Notes: a model not told the origin generated them from the letters alone. A stretch of DNA of 64,000 nt from Hexactinellida sp. DTS-2022 (GCA_028753945.1 JAPNXP010000013.1:1550001-1614000); one strand, 5' to 3'; shown: positions 13,505 to 25,534, counted from the first letter of the stretch. A program made the numbers and translations.

Positions 13505-13622
13505 GGTTGAACTATTTGATGCAGTTATTTTGGGATCAGTGAGGGGCATTCGGTTGATCAAAGAGTTAGTTGATTCGAGGTTACAATGTATTTAGTTACT
13601 GATATATTTCATAATAGCATCT
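13505..13622. repeat. Repeat R2, right half
   Basis: It starts with the second GGTTGAA copy and matches 63388-63507 through CATAATAGCATCTTA. Joined to 7053-7550 it reconstitutes the order seen at 62906-63507. 13623-13929 holds nothing recognisable. Confidence 0.75.
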
Positions 13623-13929
13623 TAGATATGTTATTCTTCTTACTTGTTGCCATAGAAATATACTAATCCTGGATAATGCAGCTAGTGCGATGCCATACAT
13701 GATATTTACCAACTAGCATATGAATTTAGAGTAGTTAATATTTTATTATTAATGACTCATCATAAAAAATTCTAAATTAATAAATGGTGATTATCACATT
13801 TTCTTGACCAGTTAGCAAAAAAACTAACAACATTTTGGAATATTCGATTTCCTACCTTATTAAGTTAATTAATACAACTTTTCTGCGTACCATTGAATTA
13901 AATACCTATTACTCCAAACCGCCATTTTG

Positions 13930-14560
13930 CCACACGGTGAATTGGAACCTCCATCTGGAACGCAATGTTCTACTATTGGGCCATAATCTAGCAGACCTTC
14001 GCTATCTGAATTGATTTCGAGATGTACTTTTCAGAGTGTCTCATAACAGTTGTTTACTGCTTCCTTTACTAATTCTTAGTCTGAAATATTGTTGGGTGTA
14101 TGACGCAAGTTCATAGTCCATTACTTTTAGCGACAGGTCTCCTGATTGCGACACTACAGCAAAGATCTGGAACATAAAAGCTTAAACTTTGTTCTGTCCT
14201 CTTTCACTTCGATTTCCCACGCTGATGCTATTGTCTTCACCTTCATCTTTGTTGTGTATTAATCTTTCTTGTGTATGAAGGTAAATGCCTCTTCTCCTAC
14301 TATTTTCCCCACTGTATCTTAGACTATCGTGAGCAGGTTATAAACATTGACATCCTTGTCTGCATTAACACCAATAATTTTACGTAATTATTTATCATCA
14401 CATAATTGATAAAATGGCTGGAGTTTCTCCACTACCTTCTTGAGATCTGCACGATTTCTGTTCATCCTGGACGCTGTTTTCCACTTGTGCTGTTCACTGG
14501 TATTGAATGTTTGGCGGAATAAACCCTACATCGCATTATTGTAGTTTGCACTAAAAAGAA
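13930..14560 (-). pseudogene. Unnamed transposon-type coding remnant
   Basis: On the minus strand, long stretches read as protein with scattered stops. A first block (about 14550-14200) contains LKKVVEKLQPFYQLCDDK and GVNADKDVNVYNLL. A second block in another frame (about 14190-14060) contains FAVVSQSGDLSLKVMDYEL followed by YTQQYF and SKGSSKQLL. The second block resembles a motif (tyrosine-glutamate-leucine, then a proline/phenylalanine-rich turn and a charged Lys-Ser stretch) seen in repetitive uncharacterised invertebrate proteins. I recognise no catalytic motif and cannot name the family. At least three stops and one frameshift make it a pseudogene. Confidence 0.4.
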
Positions 14561-14758
14561 AATTGTCTTTTAATATCAGATAAATGGACATTTTTGCCTA
14601 GGCAAAAGCCGGCGTTTCCCTAAGACACTTTTTGCCGAGTAAAGACACTTTTGCCTAATACTCCATAAAAGACACTTATATGGAGTATTTCCTATTATAA
14701 AGAACTGTCTTTAAAATTGAGATATACAGACAAATTTTGCACATGTAAACATGTGAAG

Positions 14759-14972
14759 CAGGCCTTCATCTGGGTGCGCGATTTTATGGAAAATGCTGGA
14801 AGGGTGCGTGAAATTGGAATTAATTTGGGTGTGCAGTGCGCACCCAGAGTATTTCTAATACTATTTTTGGTCTTTTTTGGTAAATGTACGATTTTTGGCA
14901 AATTTGGATGCAGGATTGAAAAGTCAACATCACCTAGGGTGCGCGGAGCTCTTAGGGCTAGATGAAGGCCTG
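14759..14972. repeat. hAT-like MITE, 214 bp
   Basis: Terminal inverted repeats start CAGGCCTTCATC (left) and end GATGAAGGCCTG (right). It is flanked by a perfect 8-bp duplication ATGTGAAG at 14751-14758 and 14973-14980, the duplication size of hAT transposons. The open frames on both strands across it are accidental. The rest of 14561-15712 has no gene; 14600-14690 has a few AAAGACACTT repeats. Confidence 0.8.
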
Positions 14973-15712
14973 ATGTGAAGACATAGTCAAAGAGCCCGCT
15001 GATGTTCGTTCATTCCTCGCATGCTCGAGTGAGTCCCCTGTACTTCTAATGGACCGCATAAGAGTTGTTATATAACCAGATCGAAACCGAGGCCTGCCAC
15101 TTGGTCACTACTGCTGATTACTTTAATCCAATCTAGAACCTAGGGAATACAGAAGGTGTTCGTTATCCAGTTTACTCATGGTCTGGAGATAGAGGTCAGA
15201 TGTTTTTAGATAATCTGAGTGTCCAGCTGATGTAAATATGGGTTAACAGGCAGACATAGCATGAAGGTGCATCTGCCAAGATCCTACATGATCTGCTTCA
15301 ATTATCTCCCGGGCTACTCCTACCATTTGATTATAACATGGCCACATATTGCTCTTTTCAGATCGAGAGATTAATTCATGTGTTTTCCTTAGTATTATAG
15401 TTACCTATATTGCAACTCCATACATGGTCTAAGTTATTTTTTGCCCAGTGCATTGAGTTAGAGAACTTAAAATTAATACTTTTAATATACTTAGATTGTC
15501 CAGTTGAGATCATCATCCTTTTTCTAGTACACGTTACATTATCTTTACAAAGACAAACCACTATCTACAAGTTATTGTGAGAAGATAGGCAGGGGGCTTA
15601 GGCTAGATGCCTGTCCACTTCTAGTTCCGTTAGTTAAGAGGATAAAATGAAGAGTATACAAATGATAGTTATTTATTTGGTTCAATTTATTGAATGATAG
15701 AATAGTGTATGT

Positions 15713-17514
15713 GTTGCAGTCCAAATGCGTTTCAACGGCAAACGCGTTTGGCGCATTTTATTTCAGCCAAACGCGTTTGGCGTGTTTATCTACCCATTCG
15801 CGTTTCAAACATTATTTCTTTATATTTCTAGTTATTTAATTAGAATAATGTTCAACAATACAAATAATTTTGATTTATTCGGAATTATATTTCCCTCTAA
15901 GGCGAGGTACATATAGTTCAAGTACATATTGTTCAATTACTTAGTTTGAACACGAATTGTTTTTAATTCACGATAGTTTTAACTATTTAGTATAAATCGC
16001 AATGGTATTATTTTAGTCATAGACTCCTTTAATAGAAGGACTAGTGTCTGTCAATCTGGGATTGCGGAACTTGGGTCCCAATTTCAATTTGGGTCCCATC
16101 ATATCTTGGGTTGTACACATGCTAGAACCTTCATCTTGGTATCTAACATGGGATGTTTAGGGATAAGAAATCAATTTATTACACTTTTGACCTTTTTACC
16201 ACGTCATCTAAAGGTCATTTTAGCACAAATAGTCTTTATAAATATGTATATATTTCTATGATCAGAGTTGATTGAAGAAACTACAAGACCTACGGGGCTG
16301 ATTTTTTGCATGCAGGGGTATTTTGGGTCTGGCTCGGACAATTTCGAGTCTTAAACCAAAATTCATACCTACAATGTAATTATGACGTCATTGTCACCTT
16401 TTCGAAAATGTGAAAATCCACAATAAGCTTATTAACTCACGCTCCATGAGAGATAGAAACGTGAAAATTTAATACAATATGTATATTAATAGCACCTACA
16501 TATCTCCCACCAAAATCACAAATATGTTTCTTATTTTCCAATTTTTGCATTATCATGATGACGTAATATTTAGAAAATACGTTTGATTAGAAAATGAGTA
16601 AAGTTTACCACCTTGGGGATATATGTTGGTGGGAAATATGTAGGTGCTATTAATTTACATGTTGTATTAATTTTCACGTTTCTATCTCTCATGGAGCGTG
16701 AGTTATAACTAATTTGTGGATTTTCACATTTTCGAAAAGGTGACGATGACGTCATAATTACATTGTAGGTATGAATTTTGGTTTAAGACTCGAACTTGTC
16801 CGAGCCAGACCCAAAATACCCCTGCATGCAAAAAATCAGCCCCGTAGGTCTTGTAGTTTCTTCAATCAACTCTGATCATAGAAATATATACATATTCATA
16901 AAGGCTATTTGTGTTTAAATGACCTTTAGGTGACGTTGTAAAAGGTCAAAAGTGTAATAAATTGATTTCTTATCCCTAAAAATCCCATGTTAGACACCAA
17001 GATGAAGGTTCTAGCATGTGTACAACCCAAGATATGCTGGGACCCAAATTGAACTTGGGACCCAAGTTCCGCAATCCCAGATTGTAAGATACTAGTCCTT
17101 CTATTAAAGGAGTCTATGATTTAGTACACAGATTAAAATTATCAGTAAATATTGTAGAACAGATATTTGAATATTAATTAGATACTCTGTTTGTGAATAA
17201 TCTAACTAGTATTAATTAAATAACTAGAAATATAAAGAAATAATGTTAGAAACGCGAATGGCGTATATCAGGGCTCTTCTGCTTCTTCAATTAGTTTTAT
17301 CTCCGGGCCACTTTTGGAAAATCAGGCAAGGCCCCCGGGCCACTATTCATTGATCTTCTACATTACTTAACATTACCAAATATACGCGGCGGTCCACTTT
17401 TGGCCCGCGGGCCGCTAATTGAAGAGGCCTGGCGTATATAAACACGCCAAACGCGTTTGGCTGAACTAAAATGCACCAAATACGTTTGGCGTTGAAACAC
17501 ATTTGGACTGCAAC
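15713..17514. repeat. F1: 1.8-kb foldback element
   Basis: A giant inverted repeat. The outer ends are GTTGCAGTCCAAATG (15713) and CATTTGGACTGCAAC (17514), followed by CAAACGCGTTTGGC palindromes. Nearly 800-bp arms run through TAGAAGGACTAGT, TGGGACCCAAATTG and the GGGGCTGATTTTTTGCATG block. They meet around a spacer of less than 100 bp near 16520-16600. The right arm carries a 163-bp hAT-like insertion at 17269-17431. There is no coding potential; the short open frames are arm artefacts. A solo end with CGCGTTTGGCCTGCAACATA lies at 41797-41822. Confidence 0.82.
17269..17431. repeat. hAT-like MITE inserted in F1
   Basis: It starts CAGGGCTCTTC and ends GAAGAGGCCTG, with TTCAATTAG / CTAATTGAAG just inside. 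It is flanked by a perfect 8-bp duplication GCGTATAT at 17261-17268 and 17432-17439. It is GC-rich relative to its surroundings (CCCGGGCC, CCCGCGGGCC). It is younger than F1 because it interrupts only one arm. Confidence 0.85.
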
Positions 17515-17639
17515 ATATGTAATAAGCAAAGATTATATAAGAGCCTGAGCTATTATTTAGCATCTATGCGTATATTAGGGAATTCTGTTAGTTGTGAATT
17601 TACTAAAACCGATCTATTGAGATTTGTTGAACTATCTTG

Positions 17640-18800
17640 ATTATTAATAGATCCGATCGTGACCTTCGATATAAAAGACCTGAGTGCTGGTTTGAACCAT
17701 GGATCACTTAAAATGCATTGAAAAATTGAGAATTGACCTTTATTCCAATAATTAGCAATGATAGAGCTGAAAAGTGTATTATAACTATATAGGAATATGG
17801 TATCCAGGTATACATAGCACCCTCCAGAATTGTGATATGTCATCATCTGATGACGGTATTGTAATTTCGGTTGCGAATTATCTTGTTTTTCTAGCATACT
17901 TTTAACATAGTAAACGCGTTGTAAATGTTCAAAATTGGAACATGGTTATACCCAGAAGTAGTTGAGTAAAATATATCGAAATTATAAATGGAATATTGAC
18001 ACATTCCTAGGTTGCCAAGGAAAATATTTGAGATAATGAGATAATTAACACTTAATTCATTATTAGGTAATGACTCACTATCTCAAAAATTATCGAAGTT
18101 AGGCATAGAAAATGTATTATCAATGAATAGGAAGTTAGCTATTCCTGATTGATCAGTACCAGCCTCGTTTACATAACATTCATAGTTTATGAGTTATGGC
18201 ACATTTTAAGAATTATGCATTGCCCTGGAAACCGCGGAATGTGTCAACATGCCAATTATGATTTCGATATATTTTACTCAACTACTTCTGGGTATAACAA
18301 TGTTCCAATTTTGAACATTTATAGCGTGTTTAACTATATTAAAAGTATGCAAGAAAAACAAGATAATTTGCAACCAAAATTGCCATACCGTCATCAGATG
18401 ATGACATATCACAATTCTGGAGGGTGCTATGTATACCTGGATACCATATTCCTATATAGTTATAATACACATTTCAGCTCTATCATTGCTAATTATTGGA
18501 ATAAAGATCAACAGGGTTCTCGCTAGTCCTCTATCAAAACGTACATTCCCTTCTTGAAAGCTATTGTACCCTTTATACACATGTCGTAAGTGGGCATGTA
18601 CCCTTTGAGTCAATATTATTATTTGAAGGTTTCATTAAATCATTGACATTAAGTATTATCTGACTCTCATGTACCCGAGAACCCTGAAGATCAATTCTCC
18701 ATTTTTCAATGCACTTTAAGTAATCCATGCTGCACAAATTTTCGCTTAGCACTCAGGCCTTTTATATCGAAGGTCACGATCCGATCTTTCTAATCTATTT
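17640..18800. repeat. F2: second foldback element
   Basis: The left arm (about 17640-18015) and right arm (about 18215-18800) are reverse complements through ACCTTCGATATAAAAG, TTTTTCAATGCA, TGATGACGGTAT and ACTACTTCTGGGTATA. About 200 bp separates them. The right arm is broken by the MITE at 18512-18686. A diverged relative of one arm lies at 52500-52950. The 114- and 125-codon open frames on opposite strands are the two arms read in mirror image. Confidence 0.78.
18512..18686. repeat. hAT-like MITE inserted in F2
   Basis: The termini are CAGGGTTCTCG and CGAGAACCCTG, a perfect 11-bp inverted repeat. It has a perfect 8-bp duplication AAGATCAA at 18504-18511 and 18687-18694. It is 175 bp long and non-coding. 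Confidence 0.88.
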
Positions 18801-18961
18801 GTTTAGCAGTTGTAATCACGCAACCTGATGTGTCTTAGAGACTGTCAGGATACGAAGTATGCCAAAGCATTGTGCAAGGTATAGTTGTCGGGGAAATTAT
18901 ATAGGAGTCCTTATACTCCGTTTTCATACCGATTAAATTGAACAGAATTGGTGGAATGAGT

Positions 18962-19350
18962 CTATTGAGGCTCAAAGATCGAAGATAAATTTTGTGCGTA
19001 AATCACATTTTCAATGTGTTTGGGCGACTGTGTAAAAGGTGGAAAGCTGCCAGTTGGACCTCCTACCGATTTTTTTAAAGGCATTGCAAAATCTTGTAAG
19101 AAGCTATCTTTGACATTTTCCAGGCCAACAAAGATGTCTACTTCCAAAGTACGTGATTAATTACAGAAGGAATATCTATATGAATTGGATAATATTTTTA
19201 GTTGGAGAACTCCTCTTTGTCTTTCCAGCAACATATAGGATTTAAGTTATTCAAGAGCAATTTTCAGTCGTAGGTAGAGAGTAAATCGATATTTAATGTT
19301 CCGTAGATTACAGAATAACGAACTGCAACTTGTGGTTCATGGCCTCAAAC
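18962..19350 (-). pseudogene. Unrecognised coding-like remnant
   Basis: On the minus strand, LLLNNLNPICCWKDKEEFSN (about 19260-19200) is followed, after one stop, by KYYPIHIDIPSVINHVL. After a one-base frameshift near 19145 comes a 60-codon frame with VDIFVGLENVKDSFLQDFAM and GPTGSFPPFTQSP. Residue composition looks like real protein, but I recognise no domain. It may be a transposon gene fragment or a dead host exon. Confidence 0.3.
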
Positions 19351-19908
19351 CAGAGCAACTTCTTGTCAACATTTTGTGAAGTAAATCTAATTCTAGCAAC
19401 ACGCTTCAGTGCATGTCATATAGTTGGCCATGCCAAAATGCACCAAGTTAACAAGCCACATCGCCATTTGTACTAAAGTTGTTTGCCACAAGCCACGTTA
19501 TACCACTTTGAGTTTGTCCTTCTTGAAGTTTGCTCTCAGGATCCTCTAGAAATGTTTTCGGACAAGCCAGGCAGCTACACGGTGGTAACTTTTACATTGA
19601 TATAGATGTTAACTCTGCAGGCAAGGCACATCATTTGCATCAGATGCTGAAATATAATGTCATACCATAGCCTACTATACATAATGCCTGAGAGTAACTT
19701 GTGGATTTTGGACCAGGGATGCGTTAGCCGATATAATTATTATTCACCCATAATGTATTAAATTAGACTATTATGTCTTAATACAATTGAGTAATAGATG
19801 TTTTGATAGATTTTCTAGATAACTTTATTTATATTCTATTTCTCCTTTTTTTGCGCATCTTTCTAACATTCCTGTTATCTAAATTTTGCTAGCTGCTAAT
19901 ATTTTCGA

Positions 19909-22900
19909 ATGCCGAACAATTGTTCTGCCCCAGGCTGCAGGAGAAATTACGGCCCGAATGACAGAATTCCAGTTTTCAAGATGCCACTTGAGCCAGATGA
20001 ACTGAAACACGCTTGGCTGTGAGCTCTACACAGAGAAGATGTTGATGAGCTGAAAGTCGTGTATGTATGCTCGAAGCATTTTAGAGAGGAAGATATCGAA
20101 TATATGCATAGAGTCTTGAATGGAGACGGGAGTTATCGAGAGATGCCAAGAAGTCGTCCTAAGCTGAAAGAGGGAGCAGTGCCAGGCACTGCCAGTTATA
20201 CTACCAGGATGTCCACTATATTATTCATCTCACTCTACCAACAAACGCAGCCGTCTCTCTCGAGAATGCAATTATGACGAGCTCCTCAATCAAGCGGTGA
20301 CACTTAGTCTCAAGTCAGAAGTTGAAGAAAATGAAAGATTTAAGATCCAAACAAGATAAGTTAACTTTTCTCTCTATACATAAAACGTGGTCCTTATGGT
20401 ACCCTGATGAATTTACTTTAATTATTATGTGTCCTGGTTTTCATAATCGTAAAATTGAGTTAATACATACTTGTCATTCGATTTTGATTTATCCGTAAAA
20501 GCTTATTTTAAAGGTAAATGTTTTCAATTTATCAAGTAACTTTGAGTGATATTCGACAACTTGTATTTATCCTTGATGAAATTTCCAATTCACCACCTTC
20601 TATAGACACTGAAACTTTTCCCACTAGTTCTAATAATGCATCTCATATCGCTTCCGCAGAACGTCATCTCCAACAAATTATTGATAATATGCATGAAACC
20701 AAATCCGATGACGAACTGATTCCTTATCCAGAGGTTTCTAGACTCCAATTTATTATTTGCCAACTTCAAAACAGTCTTGTCCCGAAAAATAGGCGGAGAT
20801 ATAACGTATTAACCCAAATTTATCTCTGAAAACACATCTCATTTCACCTGTATCATACCAGTATCTTCAGAGTATGTCCTCTCTATCTCTTCCTCACCCC
20901 AGTACATTACAAAAGTTGTATTAATCCTTTGGTCTTGAAAACGAGTTCTTTACATTCCTTAAACAAGCCACACAATCTTTCTCTCTGGAACAAAGACATG
21001 TTATTTTTCAAATGGATGAGTTTCATGTCAAATCCGATATTTCATTAAAGGGGGTAAATTACTTTGTTCTAACCTTGATCCAGATAATCCTACTAAGCTG
21101 TTTTCGCGATTATGGTCTCCAGCTTGTATAAGAAATGGTCTTCTATTGTTCGTCTTTTGCCATGTGCTTCTGTAACAGCTGAAAATATATTCGAGACTAT
21201 CAAATCTTGTATTCGTGATGTCGAGGAATGTGGCTTATTCGTTCAAATCATCTCTATCGACAACTATCCTCTTAATGTCAAACTTTTTAAATTGTTTTTC
21301 CCCTATTGGCAAACTGGATGCAAAAGTACCACATCCTTGTGATATCAATAGAAATCTTTTCCTCACGTTTGACTTTGTACATATTCTTAAAAGTGTTCGA
21401 AATAATTGGTTAAATCAGCAATCTGATGGTAAACTGTTTTCTTATCCGGATTTGAATTGTATTTCTATTGACCAGTGTACCTATCCATTAAAAATATGTC
21501 ATGCTTCTTTCCGTGACATCCGTTTACTATATAACTCCGAGAGAGATAGCTTGGCAAAACTCGCTCCGCGTTTGACAGCTAAATCTTGTTATCCATCCAG
21601 CCTTGAACGTCAGAATGTTAAGTTGGTTTTGAAAGTAGTTCATGAATCCACCATTGCTGGTTTAGCCATACATAATGAACAACGATCTCCAGCATTTAAA
21701 TCCAACACTTCTGACTTTGTTGGGATTCTCTTATCTCTTTGGAAAATCTTCAACGTTAACATGCCCTATAAACATGTTCGTTTGAATGATCCTATTAGAG
21801 CCGAGCGACAAGACACGAACACGACACGAACACGACACGAACACGAACACGACACGAACACGAACACGACACAAACACGACACGAACACGAACACGACAC
21901 GACACGAATTCGTGTTCGTGTCGTGTTGTGCCAAAACTTTCGTGTTCGTGTCGTTTTCGTGTTCAAAGTTCATGTATCTTGATCGTCTTCGTGTGGTGTT
22001 GGGTTAAAATTCATCGAGGTTTTGTTATTAAAATTATACAATACTTGTGGTATTCAAGTTATTGTATTGTATTCCTATTTCACTTTTGTGTTCCCGTTAA
22101 ATTGTTGTTCAACCACAATTGCTTTCTTATATTGTCACTAGTATTTGAGACAATTCTTCCATATTGCGTTCATAACTTAGACCGTGGTCCACGCTTCGAC
22201 TTATTTACATTCAAATATAATTATGAATGTTATGATTTCTTAATTTATATATATTAATTTGATTTTTCAAAACTATGTATTCGGTGTCCGAGTTTCGAGT
22301 TTTTTATTGATATTCGTGTTTCTTGTTTCGTGTTTCGTGTTCGTGTTTCGTGTTCGTGTTTCGTGTTTCGTGTTCGTGTTTCGTGTTTCGTGTTCGTGTT
22401 CGTGTCGTGTTCTGTTTGTGTGGCGAATTTCGTGTTCGTGTCGTGTTCGTGTCATATGTTTCGTGTTCGTGTTAGTGTAAAAGACAAATTTCAACACGAC
22501 GCTCACCTCTAGATCCTATGTCTAAACCTCTAACATTTAATTATGAGCGATTTATCTTTCTGACACGAATTGTTTATTGGTTAGATGCTTGGCAGTCACT
22601 GCCCGAGAAAGGTGGTAAATTGAGCAAACAGACATTTACAAGCTTAAAACATGCATGTCTTGTGTTACCCCAGATAACAAATACTACAGAGACCTGTAGT
22701 TATTCCTAGTTATTAACATCATTCTTACAGACAGACCCATTAGAACACCATTTTGGGCTGTATCGTATGATGTCAGGAACAAATTACCATGTTTCCTATC
22801 TGCAAATCTTAGAATCAGAGCGCCGTCTTAAAGTATCTAAAATCCTAAGCATGTTTTCCAGTCAAACTGTTTCTAGCACATCTTCTTTTCAAGAGTTCAG

Positions 22901-23498
22901 TCACTCTTTTTCATCTTTGGAAAGTGCAGATTCTAATAACGATTTTGACCTAGATCCATTCTTGCATGCAATTTCAGATCTTTCTGCTATTGAGTGTAAT
23001 ATACAGGTACTTCAATCCTTAACCTTTATTGCTGGCTACTCAGTATTCCAATACTTAAAACATAGTCAGCCTTGTCGTATTTGTCGGGATATCTTAACTT
23101 TTGATAGGGATCTACTTGTCGATGAACCCTCTACTCTATCTCAATTCAAACTATTAGAACTCTCCGATCGCGGAGCATTGAAATACCCATCTGAGGTAGT
23201 CCTAGAATCCATTGTTACTGCTTGGAAGATCCTAATCTGCATAGAAAATGATAGCGAGCTCATGCCGGCGTTTGTCAAAGGTCCATCAAGGAAAATCATA
23301 GTTAATCTAACCCTTAATTTAATTTTAGAAGCCGATTATTGCCAATCGTGGAGAAAGGAATGTCCATCTTGTACTGTAAGTGGTTTCTATATTCTTCAGA
23401 AGCTTATATTTGTAGCTGGGAATTGTCTTTTAGCTAATATGGTAAAAAATTCCAACTCAATGGTAATTTCCAGAGCAACGGAGAAGCGAAAATTATAA
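19909..23498 (+). pseudogene. P-element-type THAP transposase, decayed (P2)
   Basis: The ATG at 19909 opens a THAP finger: MPNNCSAPGCRRNYG (C-x4-C), then VCSKHFREEDI (C-x2-H), with a TGA at 20020-20022 between them. A PRSRPKLKEGAVPGT basic tail follows. A likely intron lies about 20360-20515. A coiled region leads to QMDEFHVKSDISLKGG near 21010 (first acidic residue), IISIDNYPLNV near 21250 (second) and LTFDFVHILKSVRNNWL after a frameshift near 21310 (third block). The frame is split by the 21796-22511 insertion. Downstream come the TFTSLKH block, PLEHHFGLYRMMSG and an intact 243-codon C-terminal frame (22767-23498) with CRICRD and LSDRGALKYPSEV. The order matches P/THAP9-type transposases. 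Stops, a frameshift and the insertion make it non-functional. Confidence 0.87.
21796..22511. repeat. Microsatellite-bearing hAT-type MITE inside P2 transposase
   Basis: It starts TAGAGCCGAGCGACA and ends CGACGCTCACCTCTA, matching the TAGAGGTGAGCG-type hAT terminus. It is flanked by a perfect 8-bp duplication GATCCTAT at 21788-21795 and 22512-22519. Just inside the left end is a block of CACGAACACGA repeats that inverts at GAATTC (about 21906) into CGTGTTCGTGTC. A longer block of CGTGTTTCGTGTTCGTG repeats lies at 22310-22485. Removing the insert plus one duplication leaves the transposase frame continuous. The open frames within are translated microsatellite. Confidence 0.88.
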
Positions 23499-23996
23499 AA
23501 ATTTCACTGACATCATGTATTCTGATTAATTTTATTTGTTTATATTATGCCGTTCCTTTGTTTATGCTTTTTGATTCATGTTTATCTTCATAATAGAATA
23601 TTAGAGTAGACGAGTTGGAGAGGGAAGCTGATATTGGAAAGATGTTATAGAAGTTCAATGAAAAACCTACGTCCTGATATAGAGTTTATATTACTTTTTG
23701 TGAATTTATTTGAATGTCCTCTGTGATGTTACAGTATTGTTGTGTAATATGTTATCCTTATTTGTATTGTTAAATAAAGTATCAATTCTCAATGGTAGTG
23801 TTAATATAAAGTACGGGGGGGTGGTAAGCTGAAATATCAGTGTCTAAGATATTTACTACACCTTGAATCAATGCTGGCATTACATAGTTGGTTTATTTAA
23901 TGATACTTGAATTTAACATGTATATCGGCTAACGCATCCCTGGTCCAAATCCACAAGTTACTCTTAGGCATTATGTATAGTAGGCTATGGTCATAC

Positions 23997-25534
23997 CATA
24001 AAGTTGTGAAGAGACGAAATTCTCATTAGGTATTGCATCTATAATATCATATCTGATGTCGGAAGACACAGTTAATACTTGATTCTACTGACGCTCTGAA
24101 ACACAATGTACGTACTATTAATTGCAGGATTTTTGCATATAAACATGGAGAAGGAGAAGTCTTCTTGCAAGAACTTGACAAATGAGGTTGAGTTTGGCCC
24201 ATTACTTACGACATGTTCTGTCCACATGGCCACCAATCATCAATCTCCATGGAAAAAACCTTCTGAGCCTTAAATAGATGTCGGGTGTAAAAGTAAAATT
24301 CTTTCATTTGTTGATGCTTCTCTTGCTCAGAGCTTGCTAGCTAACCAATATTGACTAATGACTCCTTACATATGACTTCCTATTCGACAATAATAATTCC
24401 TATTGTCAAACTCTAACAGAAGTCGAGAATTTTAGATTATTCCCATTAATGGGAAAGGTGTGAAAACCGAAAAACTCACATCCCGCAAATCTTTGAGATA
24501 ATGCAAATTATGCAATATGACCAATGGACTCCCAAAATATTACTTCCGTTAATGATACAATAAATAATAATACACTTCCTGTGTCTAGCATTACCGGATT
24601 ACTAAACATCAATAAGTACCCAATGGACCAAAGTTCCAAATCTCGAGCTAGCAACCTACAGTCCTTTATTAAAGTATTCTATAGCCAAATATTTATTTCC
24701 TATAATCGTTGCACTGGTGCCAATTTTGTTCCATTACTATAGTCTACGATGGTACTCCATTTATTACTGGAACTCATTGCGGTGTTATTAGACTTATTTA
24801 AATTCATTGGGAAAACCATGCCAACAAGTTGTGTGTACCATACATACAAACTAGTTGACACTAAAGCACATATTAAAAGATATTATTGGAGTGACTACAG
24901 GACCAAGTTAATTGACTGGACCTATTGGAAGGAAATCAAATCAAATATTACCAAGTTTCCTCTAGTTTAGTTAGATCCAGTTTCTTGGAAAGTGAAAAAT
25001 ATACCTGTTGAGCTTGTATAGAAAATTAGTACTCCAAAAGTATTTATATGAGATCGAAATTTCAGTTCAAAATGTCTCAGAATATTCACTCGAAACTTGC
25101 TAACCATGGTACCTTATCTCTATGCTATCAAATCATTCACAGAATTTAGAAACCTAGCCGAAACTGTGTGGCTGTCGTAAATTACAGAATTTAGACCTTT
25201 CTACCGAGCCGAGAAAATTTAAAGTTCCGAAAGTAAATTTCGAAGATTTTCTGATTGCGTTCAAGTTCATCTAATGGGGCCTCATTTTCCTTTCAAGAGC
25301 ATCCTAACGATTCCGTTGCTAAATTAAACGTAAAGTTAACCTGGATGGCATTTTAACTTTTTTTTATTTAATGCAGAAAACCTTTCAATAAGTGAATCAT
25401 AGCTTTATATACTGCATTTATGTGTCTTTATTTTGGACGATTTATATTTTTATTATTTGTGTCGTAATGTTTGGAAAATATATTTTCCAACTTATCCTTC
25501 CACAATATTATATTATTTTCTCTTATATATTTAG
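23997..25534. other. Intergenic or intronic, no clear gene
   Basis: Two adjacent + strand open frames (24524-24742, 24749-24970; 72 and 73 codons) contain no motif that I recognise and lack consistent splice borders. An FN3-like strand (NDSVAKLNVKLTW) can be read at about 25301-25355 but ends in a stop. This stretch would hold the upstream exons of the FN3 gene if it extends this way. Confidence 0.4.

Larger units (their letters stand above)
19666..23989 (+). mobile_element. P2: P-superfamily DNA transposon
   Basis: A 4.3-kb element with inverted termini of about 70 bp starting CATAGCCTACTATACATAATG and running through GACCAGGGATGCGTTAGCCG. It is flanked by the 7-bp duplication GTCATAC at 19659-19665 and 23990-23996. 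It carries a THAP transposase gene (19909-23498, + strand) and a 716-bp hAT-type insertion. About 490 bp of non-coding 3' sequence precedes the right terminus. Confidence 0.88.

Noticed and set aside
17553..18526. 114-codon minus and 125-codon plus frames with nearly identical sequence.
   Set aside because: They are the two arms of one inverted repeat read in mirror image.
21731..22512. Several overlapping open frames on both strands rich in Arg-Thr-Arg-His or Phe-Val-Phe-Arg-Val.
   Set aside because: They are translated GTGTTCGTGTC-type microsatellite inside the hAT-like insert, not proteins.
24524..24970. Two consecutive plus-strand open frames as a gene.
   Set aside because: The stop between them, the lack of a motif and the lack of splice or promoter context make chance likely in AT-rich DNA.
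25301..25355. FN3-like strand NDSVAKLNVKLTW as a possible upstream exon.
   Set aside because: The frame ends in TAA shortly after the Trp, with no convincing donor that joins in phase to 25535.
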